This document shows, piece by piece, positions 9,947 to 19,475 of a stretch of DNA of 64,000 nucleotides. A model generated the notes under the pieces. It was not told the origin of the DNA. It saw nothing but the letters and a program-made list of their open reading frames with translations, and ran no database searches. The stretch covers positions 930,001 through 994,000 of the forward strand of contig NZ_CP034450.1 of NCBI RefSeq assembly GCF_003952505.1. Reading direction: 5' to 3'. This DNA is from Mesorhizobium sp. M4B.F.Ca.ET.058.02.1.1 (GTDB lineage Bacteria; Pseudomonadota; Alphaproteobacteria; Rhizobiales; Rhizobiaceae). The first letter of the stretch is position 1. Each line of letters opens with the position of its first letter. Position numbers and translations under genes: made by a program.

Positions 9947-10684
9947 ATGGGCGATTCCTTCCATCTTTCGACGGCCGACCTCGCGGCGCTGGCCTTCTTC
10001 CTCATCGTCTGGGTGCTGCATACGCTGGCCTCCGACGGCAGACTGGTCAGCCGCGTCTCGTTGACGACGGCTATGAACGCCCAGCGCGCGACCTGGATGC
10101 GAACCATGGCCGAGCGCGAGATCCGTATCGTCGACACCGCCATCATGACCGGTCTGCAGCAAGGCACCGCCTTCTTCGCATCCTCCTCGCTGATCGCGCT
10201 TGGCGGCTGTTTCGCGCTGCTCGGCGCCTCCGACCAGGTGCTTACGGTGCTGAGCGACCTGCCGCTGAGCGCGACCTCCTCGCGCGAGGCCTTCCAGATG
10301 AAGGTTTTCGGCCTGGTGCTGATCCTGGCCTTCGCCTTCTTCAAGTTCGGCTGGGCCTACCGACTGTTCAATTACTGCTCGATCCTGATCGGCGCCGTGC
10401 CGATCCCGTACGGCGAGGCTTCGCGCAATCCGGTCAGCGAGACGGCGGTCTGGCGCGCGGCGCGCATGAACATGCTGGCCGGCAAGCATTTCAATTCCGG
10501 CCTGCGCGCGGTCTTCTTCTCGATCGGCTATCTCGGCTGGTTCATCGACCCGGTGATTTTCGTGCTGTCGACGCTGCTGCTGCTGGCGGTGCTGGTCCGG
10601 CGCCAGTTCTTCTCTGCGGCCAGGGAGGCCGTCCTCGGTCAGCCGCCCGGGAAGGGCCCGTCGATGCGGCCGGACAGCCAGTAA
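9947..10684 (+). CDS. DUF599 family membrane protein
   Basis: A 245-aa integral membrane protein with four hydrophobic segments (about 13-30, 68-90, 105-135 and 205-232) and the family motif MNAQRATWM with R-I-V-D-T-A-I after the first helix. ATG 9947 is preferred over GTG 9932 because AAGGGGAC precedes it. Function is unknown. Its last 46 bases overlap the convergent YdcF-like gene. Confidence 0.85.
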   Translation: MGDSFHLSTADLAALAFFLIVWVLHTLASDGRLVSRVSLTTAMNAQRATWMRTMAEREIRIVDTAIMTGLQQGTAFFASSSLIALGGCFALLGASDQVLTVLSDLPLSATSSREAFQMKVFGLVLILAFAFFKFGWAYRLFNYCSILIGAVPIPYGEASRNPVSETAVWRAARMNMLAGKHFNSGLRAVFFSIGYLGWFIDPVIFVLSTLLLLAVLVRRQFFSAAREAVLGQPPGKGPSMRPDSQ

Positions 10685-11430
10685 GCGGCAAGCCCGATCC
10701 ATTCGCGGATCGCCATGGTCGTCACCTGCAGCGAATCGGCCGGGTTGTCACGGAACAGGCCGATGCCTTCCTTGCCCGAGGTGCGGTAATCCACCGGCCA
10801 TGGGATGGTCGGGAAGCCAGCCTTGTCGAACAGCGCCTTGGCGCGCGGCATGTGGAAGGCCGAGGTCACTAGCAGCCAGGTCTCGCCCGGCTTCGGCGCC
10901 ACCATCTGCCTGGTGAAGACGGCGTTCTCATAGGTGTTGCGCGACTTGTTCTCGAGGATCAGCCGATCTGCGCTGACGCCGAGCGCGCCAAGCAGGCGCG
11001 GTGCGGTGTCGGCATCGCCCTCGCCGTCCAGGAACAGTTCTCCGGTACCGCCGGATACCACCACCTTGGCCTGCGGGAACCGCCTGGCGAGGATCGCGGT
11101 CTCGACCATGCGGTCGCCGCCACTGTTCAACTCATAGCCGCCGCGTGCGAGGTTGATGGCGCCCTCGAAGCCGCCGCCGAGCACGACGATGCCGTCGACT
11201 TTCTGCGGCAGCGACGGTTTGGCAAAGCGCTCCTCCAGCGGGTTGAGCATCATCGCGCCGAGCGAGGTCCAGGCGGAAAGCGACAGGATCAGGAAGGCGA
11301 GCACGCTGCCGGTGGCGGCCAGCCGCCGACGGCCGAACGCGGCCGCGAGCAGGCCCGCCAGCAGCAGGAAGATCGCCAGGTTGAGCGGCTGGATGAAGAA
11401 CCAGAAAATCTTGGAAAGATAGAAGAACAT
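10639..11430 (-). CDS. YdcF family protein (DUF218)
   Basis: A 263-aa protein with two N-terminal transmembrane helices (about 10-32 and 38-58), then a DUF218 domain: DGIVVLGGG, AKVVVSGGTGE, ENKSRNTYENA and LLVTSAFHMPRA. The family includes SanA/ElyC-type envelope proteins linked to envelope and peptidoglycan homeostasis; the reaction is not established. The last 15 codons overlap the convergent DUF599 gene. Confidence 0.88.
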   Translation of the reverse strand: MFFYLSKIFWFFIQPLNLAIFLLLAGLLAAAFGRRRLAATGSVLAFLILSLSAWTSLGAMMLNPLEERFAKPSLPQKVDGIVVLGGGFEGAINLARGGYELNSGGDRMVETAILARRFPQAKVVVSGGTGELFLDGEGDADTAPRLLGALGVSADRLILENKSRNTYENAVFTRQMVAPKPGETWLLVTSAFHMPRAKALFDKAGFPTIPWPVDYRTSGKEGIGLFRDNPADSLQVTTMAIREWIGLAAYWLSGRIDGPFPGG

Positions 11431-11441
11431 CCCTCACCCCA

Positions 11442-11533
11442 TTACAGCGCCGCGCGCCCCTGGACGCGCAAGGGACGCTGTAACACTTTGATCTTGCGCA
11501 TGATCCTTTCCGAAAATCGATTCCGATTCTCGG
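11442..11533. repeat. RIME-like palindromic intergenic repeat
   Basis: Two adjacent hairpins form a mosaic element: TTACAGCG (11442-11449) pairs with CGCTGTAA (11476-11483) around an inner GC-rich stem, and CCGAAAATCG (11510-11519) pairs with CGATTCTCGG (11524-11533) with one mismatch. The linking sequence TTGCGCATGATCCTTTCC is, from memory, common to intergenic repeats of rhizobial genomes. Only this copy is present here. It lies between ydcF-like and gatA genes, both on the minus strand. Confidence 0.65.
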
Positions 11534-11559
11534 AGCCACGAGCTAGATGAGGGACGACC

Positions 11560-13125
11560 CTACCACCACTTTTCCGGCTGAAATGTGCCGGCCGCCTGCT
11601 CGATGACATGCGCCGTCTGGAACAGCGTCTCCTCGTCGAAGGGACGGCCGATGAGCTGCAGGCCGAGCGGCAGGCCCTTGGCGTCGAGACCGGCGGGGAC
11701 GCTGATGCCCGGCAGGCCGGCCATGTTGACGGTCACCGTGAAGATGTCGTTGAGGTACATCTTGACCGGATCGGAAGCCATGTCCTCGTCGGCGATGCCG
11801 AACGCGGCCGACGGCGTCGCCGGCGTCAGGATGACGTCGACGCCGGCGGCAAACACGTTCTCGAAGTCGCGCTTGATCAGAGTGCGCACCTTTTGCGCCT
11901 GCAGGTAGTAGGCGTCGTAATAACCGGCCGACAGCACATAGGTGCCGATCATGATGCGGCGCTTGACCTCGCGGCCGAAGCCGGCGGCGCGGGTCTTCTC
12001 ATACATGTCGACGATGTCCTTGCCCGGCACGCGCAGGCCGTAGCGGACGCCGTCATAGCGCGCGAGGTTCGACGAGGCTTCGGCCGGCGCCACGATGTAA
12101 TAGGCCGGCAGCGCGTATTTGGTGTGCGGCAGCGAGATGTCGACGATCTCGGCGCCGGCTTCCTTCAGCCAGGCAATGCCCTTCTGCCACAGAGCTTCGA
12201 TGTCCTGCGGCATGCCGTCGACGCGGTATTCCTTGGGAATGCCGACCTTCATGCCCTTGATCGGCTTGCCGATCGCGGCTTCGTAGTCCGGCACCGGACT
12301 ATCGACAGATGTCGTGTCCCTCGGGTCGACGGAGGCCATCGACTTCAACAGGATCGCGGCGTCGCGCACGTCGCGCGCGATCGGGCCGGCCTGGTCCAGC
12401 GACGAGGCGAAGGCGACAATGCCCCAGCGCGAGCAGCGGCCATAGGTCGGCTTGATGCCGACCGTGCCGGTGAAAGCCGCCGGCTGACGGATCGAGCCTC
12501 CGGTGTCGGTGGCGGTGGCGCCGGCGCAGAGGAAAGCGGAAACGGCCGAGGCCGATCCGCCGGACGAGCCGCCCGGCACGAGCTGGGCATTGTCCAGCGT
12601 GCGCTGGGTTTTCGCGCCGCCGGCCGAGACGAAGCCGCCGTCGCCCTGGTGCGTGGTCGGCATCACCACCGTGTCGAGGCGCGAGCGCCGCCACGGGTTG
12701 ATGACCGGGCCGTAGTAGGAGGTCTCGTTGGAAGAGCCCATGGCGAACTCGTCCATGTTGAGCTTGCCCAGCATGACGGCGCCGTCGGCCCACAGATTGG
12801 CGGTGACGGTTGATTCGTAGCGAGGCTCGAAACCGTCCAGCACGTGGCTGCAGGCCTGGGTGTGGACGCCCTTGGTGCCGAACAGGTCCTTGATGCCGAG
12901 CGGAATGCCTTCCAGCGCGCCGCCCTCGCCCTTGGCGAGCTTGGCATCGGAGGCCTTGGCCATGTCGCGGGCCTTGTCGCCGGTGACCGTGACATAGGCA
13001 TTGAGCACCGGATTGGCGCGCTCGATCGCCCGCAGATAGGCCTCGGTGATCTCGGCGGCGGTGATCTCCTTGCCGCGCAGCCTGGCGCGGGCTTCGGAAA
13101 TCGTCAGATGTGTCAGTTCGCTCAT
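11560..13125 (-). CDS. gatA: Aspartyl/glutamyl-tRNA amidotransferase subunit A
   Basis: Glutaminase subunit of GatCAB, which makes Gln-tRNA(Gln) or Asn-tRNA(Asn) from the mischarged forms. The amidase triad is visible: Lys79 in GIKDLF, Ser in GGSSGGSAS (about 186-193) and Ser in [10 protein letters not shown] (about 208-216). The protein is 521 aa, longer than usual. About 30 extra residues (roughly 150-180, rich in Gly and Thr) lie between NPWRRSR and LVPGGSSGG, where most GatA proteins have about ten. ATG 13125 shares one base with the GNAT gene stop (TGATG). gatC is two genes upstream; gatB is not in the window. Confidence 0.95.
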   Translation of the reverse strand: MSELTHLTISEARARLRGKEITAAEITEAYLRAIERANPVLNAYVTVTGDKARDMAKASDAKLAKGEGGALEGIPLGIKDLFGTKGVHTQACSHVLDGFEPRYESTVTANLWADGAVMLGKLNMDEFAMGSSNETSYYGPVINPWRRSRLDTVVMPTTHQGDGGFVSAGGAKTQRTLDNAQLVPGGSSGGSASAVSAFLCAGATATDTGGSIRQPAAFTGTVGIKPTYGRCSRWGIVAFASSLDQAGPIARDVRDAAILLKSMASVDPRDTTSVDSPVPDYEAAIGKPIKGMKVGIPKEYRVDGMPQDIEALWQKGIAWLKEAGAEIVDISLPHTKYALPAYYIVAPAEASSNLARYDGVRYGLRVPGKDIVDMYEKTRAAGFGREVKRRIMIGTYVLSAGYYDAYYLQAQKVRTLIKRDFENVFAAGVDVILTPATPSAAFGIADEDMASDPVKMYLNDIFTVTVNMAGLPGISVPAGLDAKGLPLGLQLIGRPFDEETLFQTAHVIEQAAGTFQPEKWW

Positions 13126-13583
13126 CAGGCAAGGCTCTTTTCGTAAAACACCGACCATTCGGAGTCGGGATAGTCCAGCACCGGGCCGCACCGCGAGAAT
13201 CCGGCGCGTTCATAGACAGTCCAGGCGGCGGGGTGGCGGTCGCCGGTTTCCAGCACCAGGCGCGTCATCCCCTCGCTGCGTGCCAGCGCCTCGACCCGCT
13301 CGACAATGCTCGCGCCGATCTTCTGGCCACGATGCGAGGGCCTGGTGTACATGCGCTTGACCTCGCCGATGCCGCTGTCGTGGCGCTTCAGCGCGCCGCA
13401 GCCAACGGCGAGACCATTGTCGCGCGCGATGAAGACCGTCGTGTCCTTGCCGGCCATCTCCTCCACGGTCATGTGGTAGCAGTGCTCCGGCGGCGTCAGT
13501 TCGAGCAGCGTCACGTTGAGTTCCTCGACAAGGATGCGCACATCGTCCTGCAAGGCGGTCTCGACGGCGATCTCGATTGCCAT
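13125..13583 (-). CDS. GNAT family N-acetyltransferase
   Basis: A 152-aa acetyltransferase with the acetyl-CoA loop in [17 protein letters not shown] and the preceding strand [12 protein letters not shown], plus [21 protein letters not shown] at the C-terminal core. The substrate is unknown. It is inserted between gatC (7-base gap) and gatA (TGATG overlap), so it is cotranslated with the amidotransferase. Whether it acts on that complex or is a passenger cannot be told from sequence. Confidence 0.88.
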   Translation of the reverse strand: MAIEIAVETALQDDVRILVEELNVTLLELTPPEHCYHMTVEEMAGKDTTVFIARDNGLAVGCGALKRHDSGIGEVKRMYTRPSHRGQKIGASIVERVEALARSEGMTRLVLETGDRHPAAWTVYERAGFSRCGPVLDYPDSEWSVFYEKSLA

Positions 13584-13590
13584 CGGGCCT

Positions 13591-13878
13591 TTACTCCACC
13601 ACCTTCGGGACGAGGAAGAAGTTCTCTTCGGTGGCCGGCGCGTTGGCGACGATGTCGGCGGGCTTATTGCCGTCGGTCACGATATCCAGGCGCTTCTTCA
13701 TCTCCATCGGCGTCACCGAGGTCATCGGCTCGACGCCGGAAACGTCGACTTCGTTCAATTGCTCGACGAAGCCGAGGATGGCGTTCAGTTCGCCGGTCAT
13801 GCGCTGGGCGTCCTCCTCGCTCACCGCAATGCGGGCAAGGTGCGCGACGCGCTTCACTGTCTGAAGATCAACGGACAT
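13591..13878 (-). CDS. gatC: Aspartyl/glutamyl-tRNA amidotransferase subunit C
   Basis: Small scaffold subunit of GatCAB. The 95-aa protein begins [21 protein letters not shown] and shows the family core [22 protein letters not shown] and [10 protein letters not shown] at the end. ATG 13878 was chosen over the upstream frame opening at 13938, whose Arg-rich extension lacks family similarity. It is first in a gatC-GNAT-gatA unit. Confidence 0.94.
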   Translation of the reverse strand: MSVDLQTVKRVAHLARIAVSEEDAQRMTGELNAILGFVEQLNEVDVSGVEPMTSVTPMEMKKRLDIVTDGNKPADIVANAPATEENFFLVPKVVE

Positions 13879-13965
13879 TTTTGTTGCCTCGGGAAAACCA
13901 GCGCTATAGCGGCGACGCGCGCGCCGCGCAACCTGCATCGCCGCGCGGATGGCTGAGATTTGGGC

Positions 13966-14382
13966 TTAAGGCAGCGCCACGCCTTCGCAGTGGAAGTAGC
14001 TGCCGCCATTCCCGGCCTGCTCGCTCTCGTCATCGACCGGCCGAACCGAGACAAGGTCGATCTGCTTCGGGCTCATTTGGGTGACCGACAGGACGTCGGG
14101 AAAGACCAAACCCGGCTCCTGGCAGATGGCGGTGACCGCCCAGCTCGGCGAGCGCGATGCCTTGGTGACCTGAAGGAACTCGCAATTGAATTCGATGCCC
14201 TCGAGTCCGCGGGCCGACAGGACGATGTTGCCTGCCTCGATCAAGTCCTGCAGCTTGCCCTTCTTGGCCTGCGCGCACAGTTCCTCCGATTGCAGGTAGA
14301 CGCCGTCGATGAAGCCCTCGGCCGCCGGCGCGGGGGACGCGGCAACCAGCATCGAAACACAAAGTGTCTGCCTCAAAGCCAT
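13966..14382 (-). CDS. Small secreted protein of unknown function
   Basis: A 138-aa protein with an N-terminal signal peptide (MALRQTLCVSMLVAASPAPAA, cleavage near residue 21). Four cysteines in the mature part (ELCAQ, FNCEF, AICQE, FHCEG) suggest disulfides in the periplasm. No family is recognised. It is monocistronic in the minus direction between gatC and the MBL-fold hydrolase. Confidence 0.65.
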   Translation of the reverse strand: MALRQTLCVSMLVAASPAPAAEGFIDGVYLQSEELCAQAKKGKLQDLIEAGNIVLSARGLEGIEFNCEFLQVTKASRSPSWAVTAICQEPGLVFPDVLSVTQMSPKQIDLVSVRPVDDESEQAGNGGSYFHCEGVALP

Positions 14383-14434
14383 GATTTCATTCCATTTCCC
14401 CAATGAATAGTCCCGGCTCGGCGCGTCTCCGCGC

Positions 14435-15145
14435 CTATAACGTGATGGTTTGGCCAATCGCCGGCAAGGCCACATCGACGCCGGAGCCCTCCATGCCGGC
14501 GACGAACTTGTCGGCGGTCTGGTCGATGATCGGGAAGGTGCCGAAATGGCAGGGAACGACCGTGTCGAAGTTGAAGAAGCGCTGGCAGGCGAGCGCCGCC
14601 ACCGCGCCGCCCATGGTGAAGCGGTCGCCGATCGGCACAAGGCCGATCTTCGGCTCATGCAGTTCGTTGATCAGCGCCATGTCTGAGAAGATGTCGGTGT
14701 CGCCCATATGGTAGAGCGTCTTGTCCTGCGGGAAATGCAGCACGAGGCCGCCGGGATTGCCGAGATAGGTGTTGGCGCCGCCCTCGCCGCCGAAGGACGA
14801 GGAGTGCAACGCTTGGACGAAGGTGGTGGTGAAGGCGCCGCAATCGACGGTGCCGCCGATATTGCCGGGATTGATCTTGCTGCCGCTGGCGCCCTGGCCG
14901 ACCAGATACATGCAGATCTCGTAATTGGCGACCAGGACGGCGCCGCTCTTCTTCAGAATCTCCAGCGCGCCGCTGACGTGATCGTTGTGGCCATGGGTCA
15001 AGAGCACGTGCGTCACCCCTTCCGCCGGCCCTTCCCAGCCGCCCGTCCAGGACGGATTGCCGATCAGATAGGGGTCGATCAGGATATTGGCCCCTGCCGT
15101 CTCGACGCGGAACGCCGAATGTCCGTACCAGGTCAGTTTCATCAA
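14435..15145 (-). CDS. Metal-dependent hydrolase, MBL fold (UPF0173 type)
   Basis: A 236-aa metallo-beta-lactamase-fold protein starting [15 protein letters not shown]. Metal ligands are visible in THGHNDH (HxHxDH), in YHMGDTDIF and in VPCHFGTFP. This pattern is that of the UPF0173 family. The physiological substrate is not known. It is divergent from ruvX with 115 bases between starts. Confidence 0.9.
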   Translation of the reverse strand: MMKLTWYGHSAFRVETAGANILIDPYLIGNPSWTGGWEGPAEGVTHVLLTHGHNDHVSGALEILKKSGAVLVANYEICMYLVGQGASGSKINPGNIGGTVDCGAFTTTFVQALHSSSFGGEGGANTYLGNPGGLVLHFPQDKTLYHMGDTDIFSDMALINELHEPKIGLVPIGDRFTMGGAVAALACQRFFNFDTVVPCHFGTFPIIDQTADKFVAGMEGSGVDVALPAIGQTITL

Positions 15146-15260
15146 TGCCTTCCTCGATTTTTGCTGCGCCAGAGGATAGAACGCCTCCGGCAGAATTAAA
15201 GTGCCATCACATGCGGTGCGTCAAAAAGGGTGCGCCGCGCTTGAGGTCAGAGGAAAGCAG

Positions 15261-15752
15261 TTGGGCATCATATCGATCGAGGACTTGCCGGCACGTCTCC
15301 AAGGCGGCAGGACCTTGGCCGGGCTCGACCTCGGCGACAAGACGATCGGTGTGGCGGTCTCCGACCGGGGCCTCGCTTTCGCTCATCCGCGGCCTGTCAT
15401 CATGCGCAGGAAATTCTCGCTCGACGCGGCCCTGCTGCTCGCCCAGATGCAGAAGGACAATGTCGGCGCGATCGCGCTCGGCCTGCCCGTCAACATGGAC
15501 GGGTCGGAAGGCCCGCGCGCCCAGAAATCGCGCGCTTTCGTGCGCAACATGGCGTCCCTGTCCGACCTGCCCTTCGTGCTCTGGGACGAAAGGTTGTCGA
15601 CGGTGGCGGCCGAGCGGACGCTGATTGAGATGGATTTTTCGCGCAGGAAGCGCGCCGACAAGATCGATTCGGCGGCGGCGGCCTTTATTCTGCAGGGAGT
15701 GCTGGATCGGCTCCAGTCACTTGAGGAACCGAACCCGACCAGCGATTCCTGA
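15261..15752 (+). CDS. ruvX: Putative pre-16S rRNA nuclease / Holliday junction resolvase YqgF
   Basis: RNase H-fold nuclease of 163 aa linked to 16S rRNA 5' maturation. Catalytic acidic residues are in [17 protein letters not shown], the central strand is [11 protein letters not shown], and further acidic positions are in [13 protein letters not shown] and [15 protein letters not shown] start at 15261 behind AGAGGAAA gives the usual family length. An upstream ATG at 15201 would add an unconserved Arg/Lys-rich extension. The 3' end overlaps the convergent membrane protein gene by 68 bases. Confidence 0.88.
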   Translation: MGIISIEDLPARLQGGRTLAGLDLGDKTIGVAVSDRGLAFAHPRPVIMRRKFSLDAALLLAQMQKDNVGAIALGLPVNMDGSEGPRAQKSRAFVRNMASLSDLPFVLWDERLSTVAAERTLIEMDFSRRKRADKIDSAAAAFILQGVLDRLQSLEEPNPTSDS

Positions 15753-16011
15753 CCCAGGCGGTGATGTTGCGGCGGCGGCGGAACGCCCACAGCGCCATCA
15801 GCAGGAAGCTGTCGAAGACGCAGGCTTTCGCCACCATGCCGGGAATCAGAGCGGGATCGATGCCCAGCATCTCGCCGTAAAGCTGGAACACCAGGTCATG
15901 CAGCGGGCGGCTCAGCATCACGTAGCCGAAATTCATGTCGTTGAGCGACAAGAAGAACCAGCCCCAGAACAGGAGCAGCGGAGCGGCCCAGAGCGCGAAC
16001 AGGGTACGCAT
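15685..16011 (-). CDS. Small membrane protein (DUF6105-like)
   Basis: A 108-aa protein with a first transmembrane helix [20 protein letters not shown], a conserved-looking middle [24 protein letters not shown], and a second hydrophobic segment [13 protein letters not shown] followed by a basic tail. It resembles rhizobial DUF6105 proteins from memory. It is translationally coupled to the upstream gene by a TGATG overlap at 16009-16013. Function is unknown. Confidence 0.7.
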   Translation of the reverse strand: MRTLFALWAAPLLLFWGWFFLSLNDMNFGYVMLSRPLHDLVFQLYGEMLGIDPALIPGMVAKACVFDSFLLMALWAFRRRRNITAWVRNRWSGSVPQVTGADPALPAE

Positions 16012-16571
16012 CAGCGGCCATCCCTCGAATTCGCTTCCGGACGACCGGAAATGCGTGACAGCAGCGAACTGTGCGCGGCGCCCCGTGCCATGACATGGGC
16101 GGTCGCGCGGAATTCATTGTCGGCCGCGAATGCCTCAACCCGCGCCGAGCGCTGCTCGGCCAGCACCGCGACATAGGAAGCAAGCAGCGCCGTCAGTTGG
16201 ACGGCGACGACCATGAACAGCCCGTCGATGCCTTGCGCCGCGCCGCCGACCAGAACCAGCGACAGCACGCCGGAGGCGGAAATGAAGGCGATGCGCGCGA
16301 CACCATCCGTGGCATCGGGATTTGCCGCTATGTTGAGCAGCGTTTCGACGAAGGCCCAGCAGAACAGCACCGCCACAACCAGCAGCGCGATCGACAGCGG
16401 CGCCACGACGGCGGCGTTTTCCAGGCCGGTGATGCGGCCGTTTTCCACCTCAAGGCCAAGCACGCCAAGGGCTGCCGCGACACCTCGATTGCCGTCGATG
16501 CAGATAAAGGCCAGCAGGGCGAAAACGATCGCCCAGTGCAAGGCCAGAAAAGAGGTCAATACATGCCGCAT
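16011..16571 (-). CDS. Membrane protein of unknown function
   Basis: A 186-aa protein with about four hydrophobic helices (residues roughly 5-25, 55-80, 95-118 and 125-145) and a soluble C-terminal tail rich in Ala and Arg. ATG 16571 (MRHVLTSF) follows CAGGA at five bases. ATG 16604 would add 11 residues and has AAGGA at ten bases. Its stop overlaps the start of the DUF6105-like gene, so the two probably work together at the inner membrane. No family is recognised. Confidence 0.65.
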   Translation of the reverse strand: MRHVLTSFLALHWAIVFALLAFICIDGNRGVAAALGVLGLEVENGRITGLENAAVVAPLSIALLVVAVLFCWAFVETLLNIAANPDATDGVARIAFISASGVLSLVLVGGAAQGIDGLFMVVAVQLTALLASYVAVLAEQRSARVEAFAADNEFRATAHVMARGAAHSSLLSRISGRPEANSRDGR

Positions 16572-16722
16572 GGCGTTCCTGCTTTGCAGGGCAAGGAACG
16601 ACATGGTTAACCAATCCTTGCTCCGACGGGAACAGTGGGCCTTGCGGGCCGCCGCCGCAATGGAAACCATTCATTAAGGTTAACGCCTATCCAGGCCGGG
16701 ATAAGGGACCGCACAGGTCCGC

Positions 16723-18351
16723 TCAGTTCACCGGCGGATAAAGCGTGTCGACGATCATGCGGGCGTCGTGGCGCGAATCGAGCATGCCATAGGTGTTGCG
16801 CCACTGGCCGGCGAGACGCGTCTCGACGAAGGCGTCTGCGATACGCCCTGCCCCCAACCGGCGAAGCTCGGCCGCCGCCGCCGACAGCGCCAGTTGCTCG
16901 GTGAGCAGGCGCGCCGAGCCCTCGTCGGTCGCCGCCACCTGCATGGCAGCCTTGAGCACGCCAATGGTGCCGCGGCCGCCTGCGCCGAGGTCGCGGTCGA
17001 TGCCGGCCAGCACCTCCTCGAACAGGCCTGGCGCGCGGCCCAGCACGCGCAGCACGTCAAGCGCCATGACATTGCCGGAGCCTTCCCAGATCGCATTTAC
17101 CGGAGCCTCGCGGTAGTAGCGGGCGAGCGGCGCCTCTTCGACATAGCCATTGCCGCCGAGGCATTCCATGGCTTCGTAGAGCAGCGGCGGCGCGATCTTG
17201 CAGACCCAGTATTTGACGACCGGCGTCATGGCGCGGGCGAAAGCCGCCTCGCCGCGATCGCTGGCCGCCTCGTCGAAAGAGCGCGCCAGACGAAACGACA
17301 GCGCGGTGGCGGCGGCAACGTCGAGCGCCATATCGGCAAGCACACGCTGCATCAGCGGCTGGTCAACCAGATTGGCGCCGAACACCTGTCGATGGCGGGC
17401 GTGGTGGACGGCTTCGGCCAGCCCTGCGCGCATGATCGCCGATGAGGCGACGGCGCAGTCGAGCCTGGTCAGCGTCACCATGTCCATGATCGTCTTGATG
17501 CCAGCGCCAGGCTCGCCAACCATCTCGCCGATGGCGTTGACGAACTCCACTTCCGAGGAGGCATTGGAGCGATTGCCAAGCTTGTCCTTCAGCCGCTGGA
17601 AGCGGAAACCGTTGCCGGAGCCGTCGCCAAGGATGCGCGGAACGAGGAAGCACGAAAGCCCTTCCGGCACCTGCCCGAGCACCAGGAAGGCGTCGGACAT
17701 CGGCGCCGACATGAACCATTTGTGGCCGGTCAGGCGATAGAATCCGCTGCCCGCCCGCTCGGCCCTTGTCACGTTGGCGCGCACATCGGTGCCGCCCTGC
17801 TTCTCGGTCATGCCCATGCCGAGGGTGAGCCCGGTCTTTTCGACCGGTGGCTTCTGGCTCTGGTCGTATTTGCGGGTCGTTACGCGCGGCGCCCATTCGC
17901 GGAACAGTTTTGGGCTTGCCATCAGCGCCGCCAGCGAGGCGCTGGTCATGGTGATCGGGCAGAGGTGCCCGGTCTCCAACTCGGCGGTGATGTAGAAGCG
18001 CGCCGCCCTCACCTGATGACGGCGGCCGATCTCGGCGTCGCCGTTTTCCCAGACCGAGGAATGCAGTCCGTTGGCGACCGAGCGGCGCATCAGGGCGTGG
18101 TAGGCGGGATGGTACTCGACCAGATCGATGCGCCGGCCCTGGCGATCATGGGTTTTGAGCTTCGGCGTCTCGACATTGGCGAGGCGGGCCAGTTCCTGCG
18201 CTTCCTGCGTCAGCACGAAACGGCCGAGCCCGTCGAGGTCCTTGCGCACCGGTTCAGAAAAGCGCTCGGCAAGCTGGATCAGCAACGGATCGCCCCGCCA
18301 GGCGTTGCCGCCCGTCAGCGGCGGCGGCTGGTTCGTCACGTCGTCGGTCAC
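16723..18351 (-). CDS. aidB: AidB-like acyl-CoA dehydrogenase family protein
   Basis: A 542-aa FAD protein with the size and motifs of E. coli AidB rather than of ordinary 380-aa acyl-CoA dehydrogenases. Shared features are GLTLGMGMTEKQGGTDVRANVT, HKWFMSAPMSDAFLVL and LGGNGYVEEAPLARYYREAPVN near the FAD region. AidB is part of the Ada adaptive response in E. coli and binds DNA. No ada or alk gene is nearby, so a role in alkylation protection is inference. It is divergent from pyrB. Confidence 0.88.
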   Translation of the reverse strand: MTDDVTNQPPPLTGGNAWRGDPLLIQLAERFSEPVRKDLDGLGRFVLTQEAQELARLANVETPKLKTHDRQGRRIDLVEYHPAYHALMRRSVANGLHSSVWENGDAEIGRRHQVRAARFYITAELETGHLCPITMTSASLAALMASPKLFREWAPRVTTRKYDQSQKPPVEKTGLTLGMGMTEKQGGTDVRANVTRAERAGSGFYRLTGHKWFMSAPMSDAFLVLGQVPEGLSCFLVPRILGDGSGNGFRFQRLKDKLGNRSNASSEVEFVNAIGEMVGEPGAGIKTIMDMVTLTRLDCAVASSAIMRAGLAEAVHHARHRQVFGANLVDQPLMQRVLADMALDVAAATALSFRLARSFDEAASDRGEAAFARAMTPVVKYWVCKIAPPLLYEAMECLGGNGYVEEAPLARYYREAPVNAIWEGSGNVMALDVLRVLGRAPGLFEEVLAGIDRDLGAGGRGTIGVLKAAMQVAATDEGSARLLTEQLALSAAAAELRRLGAGRIADAFVETRLAGQWRNTYGMLDSRHDARMIVDTLYPPVN

Positions 18352-18509
18352 GCCCTGTCCTTATCTTGCGAAAGCTACGAATCCGAAGGCTTCGGCGGGT
18401 TATAGCCCAAGCGTTGCCGCGCGCACGACGAAAATACCGGGGAGAAAGCCTGCAATCCAAAGCTGGTGCTTGCGGCTGGGGACACCGCACCCTATAGCAG
18501 CGCCTTGAG

Positions 18510-19475
18510 ATGACCGACGCTTCGTCCTTGCCGCTCTACCCTCATCGCCATCTTCTGGGCATCCGCGATCTTTCCCCCGCCGATATCGAGCTGCTGCTCG
18601 ACCGGGCGGACCGGGCCGTCGCGATCTCGCGGCAGCCGGAGAAGAAAACCTCGACGCTGCGCGGCCGCACCCAGATCAACCTGTTCTACGAGGCCTCGAC
18701 CCGCACGCAGTCGTCGTTCGAACTGGCCGGCAAGCGGCTCGGCGCCGACGTCATGAACATGTCGGTGGCGAGTTCCTCAGTTAAGAAGGGCGAGACGCTG
18801 ATCGACACGGCGATGACGCTCAACGCCATGCGGCCGGACATCTTGATCATCCGTCACCAGTCGGCGGGTGCGGCAGCACTCCTGGCGCAGAAGGTCGGCT
18901 GCTCCGTCGTCAATGCCGGCGACGGCGCGCATGAGCATCCTACGCAGGCGCTGCTTGACGCCCTGACCATCCGCCGCGCCAAGGGGCCGCTATCGAAGCT
19001 GATCGTGGCGATCTGCGGCGACATCCTGCATTCGCGCGTCGCCCGCTCCAACATCATGCTGCTCAATGCGCTCGGTGCCCAGGTGCGCGTCGTCGCGCCC
19101 TCGACGCTGCTGCCCTCGGGCATCGACAGGATGGGCGTCATCGTCGCCCGCTCGATGGCCGAAGGCCTCAAGGACGCCGATGTCGTGATGATGCTGCGCC
19201 TGCAGCGCGAGCGCATGGAAGGCGCTTTCGTGCCGTCGATTCGTGAGTATTTCCGCTATTTCGGCCTCGATGCCGAGAAGCTCAAGGCGGCCAAGGACGA
19301 TGCGCTGGTCATGCATCCCGGCCCGATGAATCGCGGCGTCGAGATTGCGTCCGAAATCGCCGACGGGCCGCAGAGCGTCATCCAGGAACAGGTGGAGATG
19401 GGCGTCGCCGTGCGCATGGCGGTAATGGAAGCGTTGCTCGATCCGCGCCGCAACCATGAGGGGCGCGGCGCATGA
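18510..19475 (+). CDS. pyrB: Aspartate carbamoyltransferase catalytic subunit
   Basis: Second step of pyrimidine synthesis: carbamoyl phosphate plus aspartate to carbamoyl aspartate. The 321-aa protein carries the carbamoyl-phosphate motif STRTQSSFE, the HPTQ motif in [12 protein letters not shown], and [10 protein letters not shown] and [12 protein letters not shown] in the aspartate domain. No pyrI regulatory gene is present. The stop overlaps the start of the adjacent dihydroorotase-like gene (ATGA), as in organisms where PyrB and an inactive PyrC' form one complex. Confidence 0.97.
   Translation: MTDASSLPLYPHRHLLGIRDLSPADIELLLDRADRAVAISRQPEKKTSTLRGRTQINLFYEASTRTQSSFELAGKRLGADVMNMSVASSSVKKGETLIDTAMTLNAMRPDILIIRHQSAGAAALLAQKVGCSVVNAGDGAHEHPTQALLDALTIRRAKGPLSKLIVAICGDILHSRVARSNIMLLNALGAQVRVVAPSTLLPSGIDRMGVIVARSMAEGLKDADVVMMLRLQRERMEGAFVPSIREYFRYFGLDAEKLKAAKDDALVMHPGPMNRGVEIASEIADGPQSVIQEQVEMGVAVRMAVMEALLDPRRNHEGRGA

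Noticed and set aside
9067..10872. 601-aa plus-strand frame
   Set aside because: Only its first part is the RutB-like gene. After 9727 it runs through the wrong frame and over the DUF599 gene.
16603..16612. CtrA binding site at GGTTAACC before the membrane protein gene
   Set aside because: The usual TTAA-N7-TTAA spacing is not met, and single TTAACC words are common.
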